Source: Pseudomonadota bacterium (lineage in GTDB: Bacteria; Pseudomonadota; Gammaproteobacteria; Burkholderiales; Burkholderiaceae_C). Taken from it: a DNA stretch of 51,210 bases. The notes below the pieces were generated by a model. The model was given only the letters and a program-made list of their open reading frames with translations, had not been told where the DNA came from and searched no databases. The position numbers were made by a program, and so were the translations under genes. The stretch spans positions 1-51,210 of the forward strand of contig JAFEER010000281.1 in NCBI GenBank assembly GCA_018240985.1, in the 5' to 3' direction. Of the stretch, positions 49,552 to 51,210 are shown in pieces (the stretch's first letter is position 1; each line of letters begins with the position of its first letter).

Positions 49552-50196
49552 GTGAGCAACTATCAAAAACGAAGCAAGACCGAACTGGCCGCACGCGTGG
49601 CGCAGGACATTTTCGACGGCGCCTACGTGAACCTGGGCATTGGCCAGCCGACCCTGGTGGCCAACCACCTGCCGGCCGGGCGCGAGGTGGTGCTGCATTC
49701 CGAGAACGGCATCCTGGGCATGGGCCCGGCGCCCGCCAAGGGCCAGGAGGACTACGACCTGACCAACGCCGGCAAGCAACCCGTGACGCTGCTGCCTGGC
49801 GGCAGCTTCTTCCACCATGCCGACAGCTTCGCCATGATGCGCGGCGGGCACCTGGACATCTGCGTGCTGGGCGCCTTCCAGGTGTCCAGCACGGGCGACC
49901 TGGCCAACTGGAGCACGGGCGAGCCCGGCGCCATCCCCGCCGTGGGCGGTGCCATGGATCTGGCCGTGGGCGCCAAGTCCACCTGGGTGATGATGGATTT
50001 GCTGAGCAAGACCGGCGAGTGCAAGGTGGTCAAGGAATGCAGCTACCCGCTCACCGGCCTGGCCTGCGTCAAGCGCATCTACACTGATTTGTGCACGCTG
50101 GAATGCACGTCCGAGGGCTTGGCGCTGGTCGATACCGTGCCGGGCCTGACGCACGCCGAGCTGGAAAGCATCATTGGCCTGCCGATTCGGCAATAA
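49552..50196 (+). CDS. pcaJ: 3-oxoadipate CoA-transferase subunit B
   Basis: 214 residues, beta subunit of the same transferase. VNLGIGQPTLVANHLPAG, the catalytic Glu51 in HSENGILGMGP, PGGSFFHHADSFAMMRGGHL and AVGAKSTWVMMDLLSKTGEC are clear. The start is GTG 49552 with AGGAG (49539–49543) 8 bases upstream. Separated from pcaI by 27 bases and from pcaF by a family-A repeat. Confidence 0.95.
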   Translation: MSNYQKRSKTELAARVAQDIFDGAYVNLGIGQPTLVANHLPAGREVVLHSENGILGMGPAPAKGQEDYDLTNAGKQPVTLLPGGSFFHHADSFAMMRGGHLDICVLGAFQVSSTGDLANWSTGEPGAIPAVGGAMDLAVGAKSTWVMMDLLSKTGECKVVKECSYPLTGLACVKRIYTDLCTLECTSEGLALVDTVPGLTHAELESIIGLPIRQ

Positions 50197-50207
50197 GCAT
50201 CAAAACG

Positions 50208-50250
50208 GGCTGTAGCGCTTGATGGGAAAGCGCCGGCAGCTCACTTTTTA
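50208..50250. repeat. Intergenic repeat (family A)
   Basis: GCTG (50209–50212) pairs with CAGC (50237–50240) and GCGCTT (50215–50220) with AAGCGC (50228–50233), followed by TCACTTTTTA. Nearly the same as 39522–39562. Located inside the pca operon, between pcaJ and pcaF. Confidence 0.55.
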
Positions 50251-50271
50251 ATTCACTTGATTGGAGACGCC

Positions 50272-51210
<939 letters not shown>

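Overview
The window looks like a chromosomal segment from a high-GC betaproteobacterium of the order Burkholderiales, most likely family Comamonadaceae (Acidovorax/Comamonas/Alicycliphilus-like). The evidence is the ubiE–Tim44-like–ubiJ–ubiB run, the FmdB–DUF502–aspS run, Bug-type solute-binding proteins, a DUF3683 FAD/Fe-S oxidoreductase, pcaIJF behind an IclR regulator, and several families of degenerate palindromic intergenic repeats. This placement rests on recognition of protein families and gene order, not on a database search.

Layout. 1–3.6 kb: 3' part of a giant FAD/4Fe-4S 2-hydroxyacid dehydrogenase-like gene. 3.6–4.1 kb: an RHH antitoxin with a ParE-like toxin that appears internally deleted. 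4.2–8.9 kb: DUF971, ubiE, a Tim44-like membrane protein, ubiJ and ubiB (ubiquinone biosynthesis). 9–13.3 kb: an SSS symporter, an FmdB zinc ribbon, a DUF502 membrane protein and aspS, closed by a clear terminator.

13.4–28.7 kb is accessory DNA lying between aspS and nudB, genes that as far as I recall are normally close together in this order. It holds a LysR-controlled catabolic cluster: two Bug solute-binding proteins, hydantoinase/oxoprolinase B and A, an oligogalacturonate-lyase-like beta-propeller, a class II aldolase, a ketopantoate-reductase-like gene with an in-frame amber codon, an AT-richer ThDP enzyme and an FAD-linked 2-hydroxyacid dehydrogenase. It is followed by a PF09820-type AAA/PD-(D/E)XK protein and a hybrid toxin–antitoxin pair (Phd-like N-terminus, CcdA-like tail, CcdB toxin). 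I could not assign a substrate to the catabolic cluster, and no tripartite permease genes are present.

28.8–34.2 kb: nudB, an EEP-family phosphodiesterase, clsB, folE coupled to a short BLUF photoreceptor, an EamA exporter and an unknown membrane-anchored protein. 34.3–35.3 kb: a LysE exporter and a roughly 290-bp element with 17-bp terminal inverted repeats. 35.3–44.1 kb (minus strand): moxR–GNAT–VWA–tamA–tamB. 44.2–47.4 kb: a dihaem cytochrome c4-like protein, an integral membrane methyltransferase and a SARP/BTAD regulator fused to an alpha/beta hydrolase. 47.5–51.2 kb: DUF1841, an IclR regulator divergent from pcaI, pcaJ and pcaF (cut by the window end), which finish the beta-ketoadipate pathway.

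The most interesting points are the uncharacterised catabolic island with its degraded and foreign-looking parts, the folE–BLUF coupling, the chimeric antitoxin, and the SARP–hydrolase fusion.
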